From: Pinibacter sp031553495
Lineage (GTDB): Bacteria; Bacteroidota; Bacteroidia; Chitinophagales; Chitinophagaceae
NCBI GenBank assembly: GCA_031553495.1
Contig: JAVBLN010000039.1
Span: 1 to 64,000, forward strand
DNA: 64,000 nucleotides
Direction of reading: 5' to 3'
Below, piece after piece: positions 42,206 through 51,208 of this stretch; the first letter of the stretch is position 1; each line of letters starts with the position of its first letter. The notes beneath the pieces were generated by a model that did not search any database, was not told the DNA's origin, and saw only the letters and a program-made list of their open reading frames with translations. Both the position numbers and the translations under genes were made by a program.

Positions 42206-43603
42206 TTACTGCCTTTCATAACAACCCAGGTCCGGTGCATTTACAGCTCGAACATTTCCATCTAAATCGTAAATAAGGCCGGTAACACTTCCTTTATCAA
42301 TAGCCGGTGAATTTTCCTTCAGCCGGAAATTATAATAATGTCTTGTTGCATTTATACTATCAAATAGCGGCGGCGCATCGAAAACATTTACAGCAGTAAC
42401 GTTGGAAGGTGTTGAAGGTTCTTTCCATAAGCAATTGGTAAAGTTTATATTGAAAGCATTATTGCCCTGCTTCGTAACTGTTACTTCATCGTTTATACTT
42501 CCGCTTTCGCCCCAGATAATGCAATTTAAAAAAGATGCGGACAGATCGCCTGTTTGCATGTTTCCATTTTGGCTATAGCTATTACTCAACGTTATAGCCG
42601 GGTTTAGGTGAGGCACATACATATTGGAAACAGAGGCCATAGTGCAATGAGTAAAACTATAATTGCCGCCATATTCTACAAATATGCTTTTGCCGCAATT
42701 GCTCAAAAGGCAATTGCTTGCAACCAATGAACTTTTGGTGGCTATTATACCCGCATCAGATATGTTGTCCAGGATGCATGCATCCAGCGTTACTACAGGA
42801 TTTGAAACTGATCCCTGCTGTTGCAGGATAAGGCCCTGGTAAGCGTTTTTAATGGTGGTAAAATGTAATTCGTTGTTTTTGCTGGTTTCGCGAAAATAAA
42901 TGCCGGGCCAGCTCCCGGGATAATTCTTATACGGTTCATCCAATCTGTCGCCGCTAAAAATAACCCTGGTGCTATCGTATTTTTCACCAAATACTTTTAG
43001 CGAGCCGTCCACAAGCACAGGTGAATTGGCTCTTACATATATGCGACATCCTTTTTCAATGGTCAGCGTCGCATTTTCTTTTACCTCCAAGCCGCCTATA
43101 ATAACGTATGGTAAATCATTTTTCCAAACTGTATTGGTGTTGATGATTTCATTATTCAGAAAATGGGCATTTTGTCCCCAGGCGCTTAATTTTACATACT
43201 TCGTGTTGCCATTATAGCTTATTAAAATATAGTCTTGTACTATAAAAGGCAGGTTATTACCAGTTGCTTGAACTGACACAGTTACAAACACATACATGCT
43301 GTCATTTGCTTCCAGTTCAATGTTATTCATTTGCGAAACAGGAGCGCCGTCAATATTTATTTTAAATGGAGAAGCATTGCCACCAACGAGTTGTATGGTA
43401 TTCAATCGCAGCTTTTGCTCATTGTTATTAGTAATTTTTAATGCCTGCGTTACAGAGCCCGCAGTGGTAAACACCGTGTCGAAGTATAATGAATCGCTGC
43501 TAAGTATAACAAATGCCTCCTTGCTTGTAGTAAATGAATCTTTCTTACAAGAAAAAAATGCTATACCGGAAAAAAGGAATGCTATTAAAAGAATGTTTTT
43601 CAT
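42206..43603 (-). CDS. Right-handed beta-helix lipoprotein
   Basis: The 465-residue protein has a lipobox (SGIAFFSC, cysteine near 19). An N-terminal beta-sandwich (about 25-140, ITNNNEQKLRLNTIQLVGG) precedes a pectate-lyase-like parallel beta helix (about 165-440) with LEVKENATLTIEKGCRIYV and LQQQGSVSNPVVTLDACILD. It ends in LGCYERQ, the usual end of choice-of-anchor Q and similar surface proteins. No catalytic residues recognised; probably a surface-exposed binding or structural protein. Convergent or coupled partners are absent; comF lies 23 bp upstream on the same strand. Confidence 0.83.
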   Translation of the reverse strand: MKNILLIAFLFSGIAFFSCKKDSFTTSKEAFVILSSDSLYFDTVFTTAGSVTQALKITNNNEQKLRLNTIQLVGGNASPFKINIDGAPVSQMNNIELEANDSMYVFVTVSVQATGNNLPFIVQDYILISYNGNTKYVKLSAWGQNAHFLNNEIINTNTVWKNDLPYVIIGGLEVKENATLTIEKGCRIYVRANSPVLVDGSLKVFGEKYDSTRVIFSGDRLDEPYKNYPGSWPGIYFRETSKNNELHFTTIKNAYQGLILQQQGSVSNPVVTLDACILDNISDAGIIATKSSLVASNCLLSNCGKSIFVEYGGNYSFTHCTMASVSNMYVPHLNPAITLSNSYSQNGNMQTGDLSASFLNCIIWGESGSINDEVTVTKQGNNAFNINFTNCLWKEPSTPSNVTAVNVFDAPPLFDSINATRHYYNFRLKENSPAIDKGSVTGLIYDLDGNVRAVNAPDLGCYERQ

Positions 43604-43626
43604 TTGTTGCTATTAGTATTCATTAA

Positions 43627-44319
43627 TTATTCGGCCATTGCATAAGCAAGCGTTAATATACTAAGCTTTGACCCAATGGCTTGTAGAAGCTCTCTGCCAC
43701 ATGCTTCCAAAGTGGCGCCGGTGGTTATTACATCATCTATCAATAAAACATGTTTGTTTTTAACAACGTCTTCGTTTACCAATTTAAATTTTCCGCTCAT
43801 ATTATCCCATCTTTCCGACCGGCTTTTATGTGTTTGCGTTGCCGTGGCCGCCAATCTTTCCACAGCATTTGCTGCAATTGGTATTTGCAATTGCTCACTA
43901 ATGGCTTTGCACAAAACAGTTGCCTGGTTATAACCTCTTTGCTTTTCCCGCGATGCAAATAAAGGCAAAGGTACCAAAGCGTCAATATCGGAGAACCGGT
44001 CGCTATCTTTTACCTGGTTTGCCATTTGACTGCCAAGATAATAGCCAATATCCTTTTTCCCTTTATACTTAAAAGCATGCATCATATTTTGCAACGCGGA
44101 TTGCTTGGTAAAATAAAATGTACTTGCCGCGGCATGTAAAGGCAATCTTCCCCAAAACCTTCTCTCCAGCGGATTGTCTGCAATTTTGTGATAATTTGTA
44201 AAAGGCAAATGCTGCACACACTCAACACAAATTGTATTATCCGCATCCAGCACATCACTTCCGCATCCGGCACAAACGTGTGGAAAAAACAAATGTGTTA
44301 ATGGGGAAAGAAAGGACAT
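43627..44319 (-). CDS. ComF family phosphoribosyltransferase-like protein
   Basis: The 230-residue protein has an N-terminal four-cysteine zinc motif (CAGCGSD...CVEC, residues 17-36) and a type I phosphoribosyltransferase domain ending with the PRPP loop KHVLLIDDVITTGATLEACG near residue 190. RGYNQATVLCKAI near 130 is typical of ComF/GntX. Related proteins assist DNA uptake in naturally competent bacteria; whether this one does is unknown. Confidence 0.92.
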   Translation of the reverse strand: MSFLSPLTHLFFPHVCAGCGSDVLDADNTICVECVQHLPFTNYHKIADNPLERRFWGRLPLHAAASTFYFTKQSALQNMMHAFKYKGKKDIGYYLGSQMANQVKDSDRFSDIDALVPLPLFASREKQRGYNQATVLCKAISEQLQIPIAANAVERLAATATQTHKSRSERWDNMSGKFKLVNEDVVKNKHVLLIDDVITTGATLEACGRELLQAIGSKLSILTLAYAMAE

Positions 44320-44322
44320 TGC

Positions 44323-44357
44323 TTAAATTTGAAATTTGAAATTTGAGATTTGAAATT
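44323..44357. repeat. Heptad array (TGAAATT type)
   Basis: TTAAATT, TGAAATT, TGAAATT, TGAGATT, TGAAATT, starting 4 bp upstream of the comF start codon. Confidence 0.75.
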
Positions 44358-44431
44358 GTTTTAAGATTTGGTTGTCGATTATGTTTTTATAGTTTTTTTT
44401 ATGATATTTTTTTATTGGGTTTATTGGGTTA

Positions 44432-44557
44432 TTCTTTTTGGGTCATGACTGTGATCTTTTTGGTACGAACATTAGTTTTTCATGGCATCATCGTTGCGTC
44501 GCATTTCGTTCATCGGTTGTAATTCTTTTCATCGGTTAAAATATTCCGGGCTTGCCG
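44432..44557 (+). repeat. B-type R element, copy 21
   Basis: GTGATCTTTTTGGTACGAAC, TTTTTCATGGCATCATCG, TTGCGTCGCATTTCGTTCAT, CGGTTGTAATTCTTTTCATC and ATTCCGGGCTTGCCG. Inverted relative to copy 22 in the same gap. Confidence 0.8.
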
Positions 44558-44563
44558 TGGTTC

Positions 44564-44596
44564 AGATGTCCTACACCTCAAAGGTGTAGGACATCT
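44564..44596. repeat. GTCCTACACCT hairpin, copy 2
   Basis: A 15-bp perfect stem (AGATGTCCTACACCT) with a 3-nt loop, between R copies 21 and 22, followed by heptads CTCTGAT, CTCTGCA. Confidence 0.85.
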
Positions 44597-44628
44597 CTGA
44601 TCTCTGCATTCTTCTGACTTCTCAACTG

Positions 44629-44704
44629 CCCAATAGCATTACTGCCGTACAAGTGAGTGACACAACGATGCTTAATAGTAGCACTACCGCCGGTCCCCAA
44701 AAAA
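44629..44704 (-). repeat. Interspersed repeat R, copy 22
   Basis: Near-consensus on the minus strand: GGGGACCGGCGGTAGTGCTA, CTATTAAGC, ATCGTTGTGTCACTCACTTG, GGCAGTAATGCTATTGGG. Confidence 0.9.
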
Positions 44705-44738
44705 GTTATGAGTTTTGAGTTTTGAGTTTTGAGTGAAA
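44704..44738. repeat. Heptad array attached to R
   Basis: AGTTATG, AGTTTTG, AGTTTTG, AGTTTTG, AGTGAAA. In R orientation the junction reads CTCATAACTTTTTTGGGGAC, as at copies 9, 15 and 27. Confidence 0.85.
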
Positions 44739-44762
44739 TCTACACCATTTCAAATCTCAAAT

Positions 44763-46133
44763 TCAAAACAGAAGATTGTACACTTCTTCCACCCGCGCCA
44801 CAGATACGATCTCAATATTGGACTTTAGGTTACTTAATCCTTTTTTATTGTATCGCGAAATGATGATTTTCTCAAACCCCATCTTTTCGGCTTCAGCAAT
44901 GCGTTGCTCAATCCTGTTCACGGCACGTATTTCTCCGCTTAACCCCACTTCGCCGGCAAAGCAGATATTTACCGGCAAAGGAATATCTTCATAAGAACTC
45001 AATAAAGCGCAAAGCACCGCAAGGTCAATGGCCGGGTCTTCAACTTTTAAGCCTCCGGCAATATTAAGAAACACATCTTTAACGCCAAAATGAAAGCCGC
45101 CGCGTTTTTCAAGCACTGCCAGCAACAGTTGCAGTCTTCTCAGGTCCATGCCACTCACCGTTCTTTGCGGCGTGCCATACACCGATTGGGTAACCAGCGC
45201 CTGAATTTCTATTAGTAAAGGTCTTAACCCTTCAATAGTGGCAGCAATGGCGGTACCACTCAATTGTTCTTCTTTTTGGGAAATCAATATTTCGCTGGGA
45301 TTACTTACGCCTCGCATACCATTTCCCGTCATTTCATAAATGCCCAGCTCGGCAGTGCTGCCAAATCGGTTTTTCAAAGTGCGCAATATGCGGTATGCAT
45401 AATGCCGGTCGCCTTCAAATTGAAGAACTGTATCCACCATGTGTTCTAAAATTTTCGGGCCGGCTATACTTCCGTCTTTAGTAATGTGGCCAATTAAAAA
45501 AACCGGCGTGTCGGTTTCCTTGGCAAACCGTTGCAGCTCAGCTGCACACTCTCTTATCTGCGACACGCTTCCGGCAGATGATTCAATAAACGGTGTGTGC
45601 AGGGTTTGAATCGAATCTATAATGACCAGTTGAGGTCGCAGTTTTTTTATTTCCTGAAAAATTACCTGTGTAGAAGTTTCCGTAAGCAGGTAAAAATTTT
45701 CATTTGAGGCTTTCAATCTGTCGGCCCGCATTTTTATTTGCTGTTCGCTTTCCTCGCCACTCACATACAAGATGCAAATGTTTTTCATTTGCAATCCGTT
45801 TTGCAAAAACAATGTCGATTTTCCAATTCCCGGTTCTCCCGCTACCAGCACTATGCTGCCATTTACAATACCGCCTCCCAGCACACGGTTCAATTCCGCG
45901 TCATGCGTTATGATACGTTTTTCTTCGCTGCTCGCAATTTCATGAAGCGATACGGTTTTGTTTTTTCTTTCGCCGTTATATGATTTCCAGTCATCGTTGT
46001 TTTTTGTTTTTTCCTTTTGTACCAATTCTTCCACAAAAGTGTTCCATTGCTGACATGAAGGACACTTGCCCAACCACTTCGCACTTTCATATCCGCAATT
46101 CTGACAAAAGAAAGCTGATTTCGTTTTACTCAT
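44763..46133 (-). CDS. radA: DNA repair protein RadA
   Basis: RadA/Sms helps branch migration of recombination intermediates. The 456-residue protein has an N-terminal zinc finger (CQNCG...CPSCQQW, residues 10-28), a RecA-like ATPase with Walker A GEPGIGKSTL near 98 and the RadA-specific LKNRFGSTAELG near 260, and a C-terminal Lon-like domain (about 300-456). Full length, monocistronic. With ruvC, recA and uvrB, it is one of several repair genes scattered through the window. Confidence 0.95.
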   Translation of the reverse strand: MSKTKSAFFCQNCGYESAKWLGKCPSCQQWNTFVEELVQKEKTKNNDDWKSYNGERKNKTVSLHEIASSEEKRIITHDAELNRVLGGGIVNGSIVLVAGEPGIGKSTLFLQNGLQMKNICILYVSGEESEQQIKMRADRLKASNENFYLLTETSTQVIFQEIKKLRPQLVIIDSIQTLHTPFIESSAGSVSQIRECAAELQRFAKETDTPVFLIGHITKDGSIAGPKILEHMVDTVLQFEGDRHYAYRILRTLKNRFGSTAELGIYEMTGNGMRGVSNPSEILISQKEEQLSGTAIAATIEGLRPLLIEIQALVTQSVYGTPQRTVSGMDLRRLQLLLAVLEKRGGFHFGVKDVFLNIAGGLKVEDPAIDLAVLCALLSSYEDIPLPVNICFAGEVGLSGEIRAVNRIEQRIAEAEKMGFEKIIISRYNKKGLSNLKSNIEIVSVARVEEVYNLLF

Positions 46134-46201
46134 TCAATAAAGATAGTAGAATTAAAAATCAAAGAACAATTCCAATAAGGCGTACTGCAGGTTGCAAGAA
46201 A

Positions 46202-46279
46202 TATTTTTGTGTACCGGCGACAGTATTTCATGGCATCATCGTTGTGTCACTCACTTGTACGGCAGTATTTCATAGCATC
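46202..46279 (+). repeat. Interspersed repeat R, copy 23 (two CATGGCATC modules)
   Basis: GTGTACCGGCGACAGTATTT, CATGGCATC, ATCGTTGTGTCACTCACTTG, TACGGCAGTATTTCATAGCA. Here the left and right modules are nearly the same sequence, showing R is built as module-centre-module. Confidence 0.88.
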
Positions 46280-46647
46280 AATGCAATGCATGCGCTACTA
46301 TCAGCCTGCTCAACCAATTATTCGAAATCGCTATAGTAGTAAATAGTCGTACATCATTCCATTAGCAGTTGTATAACAGAGGTCGTTTCTTTTTATAACC
46401 TTTAACAGTATCCCCGTATGACGATTGTCATAAGAACATGAAGAACGGATAGTCTATAGAATAAATTGAGTATAGAGAAATCGATTTCTAAAAATCAAAA
46501 ACAGATAAAAGGAGTTTTCAGTTTAATTCATTTGAAAATGAAAAATACGCTTCTAACTAATTCAAAAAAGAACAAACAATGTTTAATAGAATTTGTTTTT
46601 TAAAAAATGGAAAATAATGTTGTTGATAGAATTTTTAAAAAGTAAAA

Positions 46648-46669
46648 GGGCCGGCAAAATTGCCGGCCC
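46648..46669 (-). terminator. Orphan hairpin terminator
   Basis: GGGCCGGCAA and its complement around AA, followed on the minus strand by TTTTACTTTTT. On the minus strand it is preceded by ATGGGTTAGTAAGTA, nearly identical to the sequence before the recA terminator. No gene lies upstream on this strand. Confidence 0.65.
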
Positions 46670-46842
46670 CTTACTTACTAACCCATTAAATTCTTGCACT
46701 AAATTACAAATTAGCGCCACATAACAAAATAATTTTTTGCCTCTGTGAATAACTTTTATGATTTTAAAATGTCAATTCATTTTTTTAAACAATTAACAAT
46801 CAATTACTTATTTTTCATAAATAAAATAGTTTCAATATATTA

Positions 46843-46886
46843 ATGTCAAATTTGACATATCATCTCGCCGACTATGACAAAATGTC
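46843..46886. promoter_or_regulatory. Palindromic operator candidates upstream of zinc protease gene
   Basis: ATGTCAAATTTGACAT is a perfect 16-bp palindrome at 46843-46858. GACAAAATGTC, an 11-bp palindrome with a related half-site, follows at 46876-46886. Both lie 70-110 bp before the start codon at 46954. Confidence 0.5.
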
Positions 46887-46953
46887 GTAAAATGAAAAAT
46901 TTAAGAAAATGGCAGCTTTATTGTTATTACTTTTACCTAAAATTTAGTTTGTA

Positions 46954-47634
46954 ATGACACCCTCAGTAATGTTAATCTCGTTGATTTTTGTGGGCATTAG
47001 TATGTTGGTTTCCTTTGTGTTAAAGAGCAAGTTCAACTCGTATAGCAAAGTGCCCCTGGTAAGTGGTTTAACCGGTAAAGAAGTGGCTGAAAAGATGCTT
47101 AAGGAAAACGGCATTTACGATGTTCAGGTTATTTCAGTTGACGGTTTCCTCTCCGACCACTACAACCCTGCCAATAAAACGGTAAATTTAAGTCCCGACG
47201 TTTATAATGGTGCTAGTGTGGCCGCCGCAGCCGTTGCTGCGCACGAATGCGGGCACGCTGTTCAGCATGCTTCGGCTTACCCCTGGTTAGGTTTTCGCAG
47301 TAAACTGGTGCCGGTAGTGCAAATTAGCTCCAGCCTTGTACAGTGGGTACTACTGGGCGGTATTCTTGCCATCAAGGTATTTCCCCAGTTGCTACTTATA
47401 GGAATTATTCTTTTTGCATTAACCACGTTGTTCTCAGTAGTTACTCTTCCCGTGGAATTTGACGCCAGCAACAGAGCGCTTGCATGGCTCAACAGAACAA
47501 ATGTTACCAGCCAAAGGGAATATCCTAAAGCGAAAGATGCGCTTAAATGGGCTGCAATGACTTATGTGGTAGCAGCTATTGCTTCCATTGTTACACTCAT
47601 TCAGTACATTGCTATTTACAATAATAGAAAATAA
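46954..47634 (+). CDS. YugP-like zinc metallopeptidase
   Basis: The 226-residue membrane protein has an N-terminal hydrophobic segment (residues 4-22), the zinc motif VAAHECGHAVQHA near 91-96, and further membrane segments (VLLGGILAIKVFPQLLLIG, and LIGIILFALTTLFSVVTL). DASNRALAWL in the C-terminal part is typical. This is the COG2738/DUF2 neutral zinc protease group; substrates are unknown. It ends with a strong terminator and has palindromes upstream. Confidence 0.92.
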   Translation: MTPSVMLISLIFVGISMLVSFVLKSKFNSYSKVPLVSGLTGKEVAEKMLKENGIYDVQVISVDGFLSDHYNPANKTVNLSPDVYNGASVAAAAVAAHECGHAVQHASAYPWLGFRSKLVPVVQISSSLVQWVLLGGILAIKVFPQLLLIGIILFALTTLFSVVTLPVEFDASNRALAWLNRTNVTSQREYPKAKDALKWAAMTYVVAAIASIVTLIQYIAIYNNRK

Positions 47635-47655
47635 TTTATTCGCAACTTATAATTC

Positions 47656-47693
47656 GAAGGTTGATAGTACAAGTCTATCAACCTTCTTTTTTT
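47656..47693 (+). terminator. Rho-independent terminator
   Basis: GAAGGTTGATAG and its complement form a 12-bp stem with a 7-nt loop, followed by seven T residues, 21 bp after the zinc peptidase gene. Confidence 0.92.
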
Positions 47694-47694
47694 A

Positions 47695-49230
47695 TTAAAA
47701 CCAGCTTTTCTTTCTGCTCTTTCCGCCAAGTCCCAATGCTCCCAGCAAACCTCTTGTTATCATGCTTGCAGCAGTTCTGCCCACTTGCCGCGTAATTGGA
47801 TTGTCCAACACTTCTTCTATTACCGATTTGTCCTTTGCGGTTTTTTTTGTAGTGGTGGTTTTGGATTTCTCCTCTGCTTCTTCAAGTTTGGCAGTAAGTA
47901 TTTCATATGCGCTTTCCGAATCAATCTGCTGATTATATTTTCTCACCAGTCTTGATTGGCTCACAATACGATCAATTTCATCTGCCGTCAGCACATCCAT
48001 ACGGCTGCGCGGCGAGCAAAGCATAACATGCGCAAGAGGCGTGGGTATACCTTTTTCATTAAGCATGGTTACAAGCGCTTCGCCAATGCCTAATTGAGTA
48101 AGCAGGTCTTCGGTTTTATAAAATGTTGTTTCAGGATAATTTTCGGCAGCCTGTTTAATTACTTTTCTGTCTGCCGCGGTAAAAGCCCGCAAAGAGTGTT
48201 GCACTTTCAGGCCAAGCTGGCTTAATACCGTTGCCGGAACATCCATTGGGTTTTGCGTACAAAAGAAAATGCCAACCCCTTTCGAACGGATCAGTTTTAT
48301 AATAGTTTCAATTTGCTGAAGTAATGCGCTACTGGCTTCCTGGAAAATCAAATGTGCTTCATCAATAAAAATAACCAGTTTCGGCTTATCAAGATCACCC
48401 TCCTCCGGGCAGGTTGCATATAGCTCTGCCAGCATTTGCAGCATGAAAGTAGAAAACAGTTTCGGCCTGTCCTGCAAATCGGTCACCCGCAACACGCTAA
48501 TGATACCGCGACCATCATCGCTGATGCGCATAAGGTCGTCTATATGAAAACTAATTTCACCAAAGAAAAGATCCGCTCCCTGTTGTTGCAGCTCTACCAC
48601 TTTGCGCAAAATGGTACCAATGGAAGTAGTAGAAATATTACCGTAATCTTTCGATAATTCTTCTTTGCCTTCGTTGCTCACATATTGCAGCACTTTCACA
48701 AAATCTTTCAAATCGAGTAAGGGCAGTTTAGTGTCATCACAATATTTGAAGATCATGGCCACAAGGCCGGCCTGTGTATCATTCAGTCCAAGAATTTTAC
48801 TAAGCAAAACAGGACCAAATTCGCTTACGGTGGCACGCAATCTAACGCCTTTCTCATTGCTAAGTGTAAGCAATTCGGTTGGATATGCGGAAGGCGAGTA
48901 AGTAAGTCCCAGTTTTTGATAACGCTCTGCAATTTTATCGTTGCTCTTACCTTCGGCGGCGATACCGCTCAGGTCGCCTTTAATGTCCATCATTAATACA
49001 GGCACACTATTATCACTAAGCATTTCGCTTATAACTTGCAGGGTTTTCGTTTTTCCTGTTCCGGTAGCGCCGGCAATCAGGCCATGCCTGTTCATGGTTT
49101 TCAAAGGAAGAAAAATATCAGCGCCCTGAACCACTTCTCCATCCAACATGGCCACACCTATTTTGGCGGCTTCTCCTTTAAACTTATATCCCTCGTTTAT
49201 TGTTTGCAAAAATTGTGATGCATCCGGCAT
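47695..49230 (-). CDS. HerA-like ATPase (DUF853)
   Basis: The 511-residue protein is a P-loop ATPase of the HerA/DUF853 type. Walker A is GATGTGKTKTLQ near residue 55, Walker B is KLVIFIDEAHLIF near 285, and GIFFCTQNPMDVP near 325 carries the sensor residue. A lysine/threonine-rich linker near 450-465 separates a short C-terminal segment (ITRGLLGALGLGGKSRKK). HerA proteins translocate DNA with NurA, but no nurA is nearby and the DUF853 branch has no fixed role. Confidence 0.92.
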   Translation of the reverse strand: MPDASQFLQTINEGYKFKGEAAKIGVAMLDGEVVQGADIFLPLKTMNRHGLIAGATGTGKTKTLQVISEMLSDNSVPVLMMDIKGDLSGIAAEGKSNDKIAERYQKLGLTYSPSAYPTELLTLSNEKGVRLRATVSEFGPVLLSKILGLNDTQAGLVAMIFKYCDDTKLPLLDLKDFVKVLQYVSNEGKEELSKDYGNISTTSIGTILRKVVELQQQGADLFFGEISFHIDDLMRISDDGRGIISVLRVTDLQDRPKLFSTFMLQMLAELYATCPEEGDLDKPKLVIFIDEAHLIFQEASSALLQQIETIIKLIRSKGVGIFFCTQNPMDVPATVLSQLGLKVQHSLRAFTAADRKVIKQAAENYPETTFYKTEDLLTQLGIGEALVTMLNEKGIPTPLAHVMLCSPRSRMDVLTADEIDRIVSQSRLVRKYNQQIDSESAYEILTAKLEEAEEKSKTTTTKKTAKDKSVIEEVLDNPITRQVGRTAASMITRGLLGALGLGGKSRKKSWF

Positions 49231-49344
49231 AGCAAATAATTGAATGAATGATTAATTGATTGTTTCAACCAAAGAGTGAATTAATATTTACAAAGTTGCG
49301 TTTAAATTTTAAAATTAAACTTAGCCTGGTGTAGAATTATGTGA

Positions 49345-49416
49345 TTTTTTGGAGGTGAGCTATAGTAATTCTATTGGGCATCGTTGTGTCACTCACTTGT
49401 ACGGCAGGAATGCTAT
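49345..49416 (+). repeat. Interspersed repeat R, copy 24
   Basis: GGAGGTGAGCTATAGTAATT, CTATTGGGC, ATCGTTGTGTCACTCACTTG, GGCAGGAATGCTATGGGA. Left and right modules are both of the AATTCTATTGGGC type. Confidence 0.82.
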
Positions 49417-49423
49417 GGGACGG

Positions 49424-49534
49424 GCTGCAAGTTACAAGTTACAGGTCTCAGGTTGCCGGTTGCCGGTGTTTCAGTACAGGCAAGCATTATCGAAATAAGA
49501 AGTAAGAAGTAAGAAAAGAGAAATCAGAGATCAG
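49424..49534. repeat. Heptad arrays attached to R
   Basis: GCTGCAA, GTTACAA, GTTACAG, GTCTCAG, GTTGCCG, GTTGCCG, GTGTTTC, AGTACAG at 49424-49479, and AAATAAG, AAGTAAG, AAGTAAG, AAAAGAG, AAATCAG, AGATCAG at 49493-49534. Confidence 0.82.
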
Positions 49535-49543
49535 CGGCGTATG

Positions 49544-49578
49544 CAGATGTCCTACACCTCTAAGGTGTAGGACATCTG
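49544..49578. repeat. GTCCTACACCT hairpin, copy 3
   Basis: A 16-bp perfect stem (CAGATGTCCTACACCT) with loop CTA, directly between a heptad array and a B-type R element. Confidence 0.85.
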
Positions 49579-49582
49579 GCGA

Positions 49583-49770
49583 CAAGCCTGAAACATTTTA
49601 GCCGATGAACAGCATTACTACCGATGAAGTGATTGCGACGCAACGATGATGCCATGAAATACCGCAGCCGGTATCATAACTATACTTGCGGTATTCATCA
49701 AGACCAAAAAACAATAAAAGACAACTTGATAAAAACTGTCGCTCGTACCATAAAATATTAACTCAAACAA
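49583..49770 (-). repeat. Long B-type R element, copy 25
   Basis: Matches 40049-40235 over its length by eye, including TATCATAACTATACTTGCGG, TATTCATCAAGACC and TACCATAAAATA. In the 627-bp gap 49231-49857 it is inverted relative to R copy 24. Confidence 0.88.
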
Positions 49771-49857
49771 CACTAAAACAGTGGAGAGATCAGGTGTCAG
49801 AAGAAATTATTCCAACTCCGGCAACTGATATCAGTTTTAGCACTCTCCATTCTCCAT

Positions 49858-50607
49858 TTAATACCTAAATGTAATTGGCTGTAGTTTATATGATTTTACT
49901 GGCACTCCGTCCTTTTCTGCAGGCGTCCATTTTCCCGATTTTTTTAAAACACGGAGTGCCTCCTTATCCATCCAATAGTTAGCGGATCTGAATATTTCAA
50001 AATCATACGCCTCCCCATTTTTATCTATTAAAAACTGAACCACTACTGTTCCCTTGAGCAAGTATTTCACAGCCTTATCCGGATATTCTATATTTTTATT
50101 CAAATACTTAGCCCACGCGGATCGTCCACCGGAAAATTCCGAGTCCTTTTCTCCTGGTGTTATAGCTATATCCTTATTGGTTTTTGTAGAATCAATTGGT
50201 TTCCTCCAAGCTGTATCTGTTCGGATAATATTCCCATTTAGGTAGATTGTTCTTGAAGTCCATTTACCTCCCGGATTCAGAAATATACAACTATCAAGTT
50301 CGCCATTAGTATATAATTGAATTGAATCTCTTTCGCCATGCAAATTGTAATAAATAAAACGACCATCGGGAATGCTGCGTGCCTCATCCTTATATGATTC
50401 TGTTAGAATGCGGGGACCGCGATAATAGTAATAGTGCATTTGCCACAATGAATCGCCCATTTTTTCGATTTCTGATAAAAATGTAGCGTTCTTTTCTGAA
50501 CACGGATCTTGATTGATGTCGTAAAAGGTAATATTGTCTTTGGTTTGCGCGGAGGATTTTGTAACACATAATAATAATAACATCACGGCGGTAATGATAT
50601 GTTTCAT
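49858..50607 (-). CDS. TonB C-terminal domain protein
   Basis: The 249-residue protein has a signal peptide (ITAVMLLLLCVTKSSAQ), a middle part with toxin/MORN-like YwqK repeats (PDGRFIYYNLHGERDSIQLY, NGELDSC; about 70-130) and a TonB C-terminal domain (about 165-249, LKGTVVVQFLIDKNGEAYDFEI and KWTPAEKDGVPVKSY). Unlike classical TonB, it has a cleavable signal instead of an anchor and no proline-rich spanning segment. Such proteins are common in Bacteroidota and need not energise transport. Alone in its transcription unit. Confidence 0.87.
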   Translation of the reverse strand: MKHIITAVMLLLLCVTKSSAQTKDNITFYDINQDPCSEKNATFLSEIEKMGDSLWQMHYYYYRGPRILTESYKDEARSIPDGRFIYYNLHGERDSIQLYTNGELDSCIFLNPGGKWTSRTIYLNGNIIRTDTAWRKPIDSTKTNKDIAITPGEKDSEFSGGRSAWAKYLNKNIEYPDKAVKYLLKGTVVVQFLIDKNGEAYDFEIFRSANYWMDKEALRVLKKSGKWTPAEKDGVPVKSYKLQPITFRY

Positions 50608-50925
50608 ATTATTTGGATTTACGATGATGACAGAAAATTAGTCAACTGACCACAACATAGGTAACCGCTGATCATAGGTAACTATTCACCTCAAAAAATG
50701 CCCTTTTTTTAGTTCCCAAAATAGAGGAGTGTTATCTATATTTTGGAGACTGATCTTTGAGAATCATTTTTTGAGGAGGGCTTATGCCCATGAATATTTT
50801 TGTGTATTAAAATTATTGATTTTATTAGGTTTTAGAAAATTTAGACTCAACTTTATGTTCATCATTTTTGGATACTTCAACCTCAATAGAACTATTTATT
50901 TTAAAGATACAACAGCAGGATGCGG
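50608..50925. other. Intergenic region, no feature recognised
   Basis: 318 AT-rich bases upstream of the TonB-domain gene. A direct repeat TAGGTAAC at about 50659 and 50680 is the only pattern seen. A 67-codon frame at 50729-50932 has no family resemblance and is probably spurious. Confidence 0.4.
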
Positions 50926-50981
50926 TTCTTGACTTCTGATTTCTCTACTGCCTGCTGCCTACTGATTACTGCCAACTGCTC
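50926..50981. repeat. Heptad array, eight units
   Basis: TTCTTGA, CTTCTGA, TTTCTCT, ACTGCCT, GCTGCCT, ACTGATT, ACTGCCA, ACTGCTC, running directly into R copy 26. Confidence 0.85.
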
Positions 50982-51056
50982 CATAGCATTCCTGCGGTAC
51001 AAGTGAGTGACACAACGATGCTTAATAGTAGCACTACCGCCGGTCCCCAAAAAATA
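50981..51056 (-). repeat. Interspersed repeat R, copy 26
   Basis: Near-consensus on the minus strand: GGGGACCGGCGGTAGTGCTA, CTATTAAGC, ATCGTTGTGTCACTCACTTG, CGCAGGAATGCTATGG. Confidence 0.9.
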
Positions 51057-51208
51057 TTGCCAATATTTACCCGATGTACAAAAAGAGGCACCAAGTACAT
51101 TCGTGATTAGTTTTGTAGTACTCAACTTTATTTATTGAATGTTCTTGTTTTGTCTTCCTCTCGCACCAGCAGCATTCTCAATTCTCCACTTATTAAAGCA
51201 TATTCACA

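Larger units (their letters stand above)
46134..46953. other. Long AT-rich intergenic region
   Basis: 820 bp without an ORF. It holds R copy 23, an apparent minus-strand terminator (46648-46669) with no gene feeding it, a 16-bp palindrome (46843-46858) and a second short one, GACA-AAA-TGTC (46876-46886), upstream of the protease gene. The segment 46670-46950 is a candidate for a small minus-strand RNA, without a clear promoter. Confidence 0.45.
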
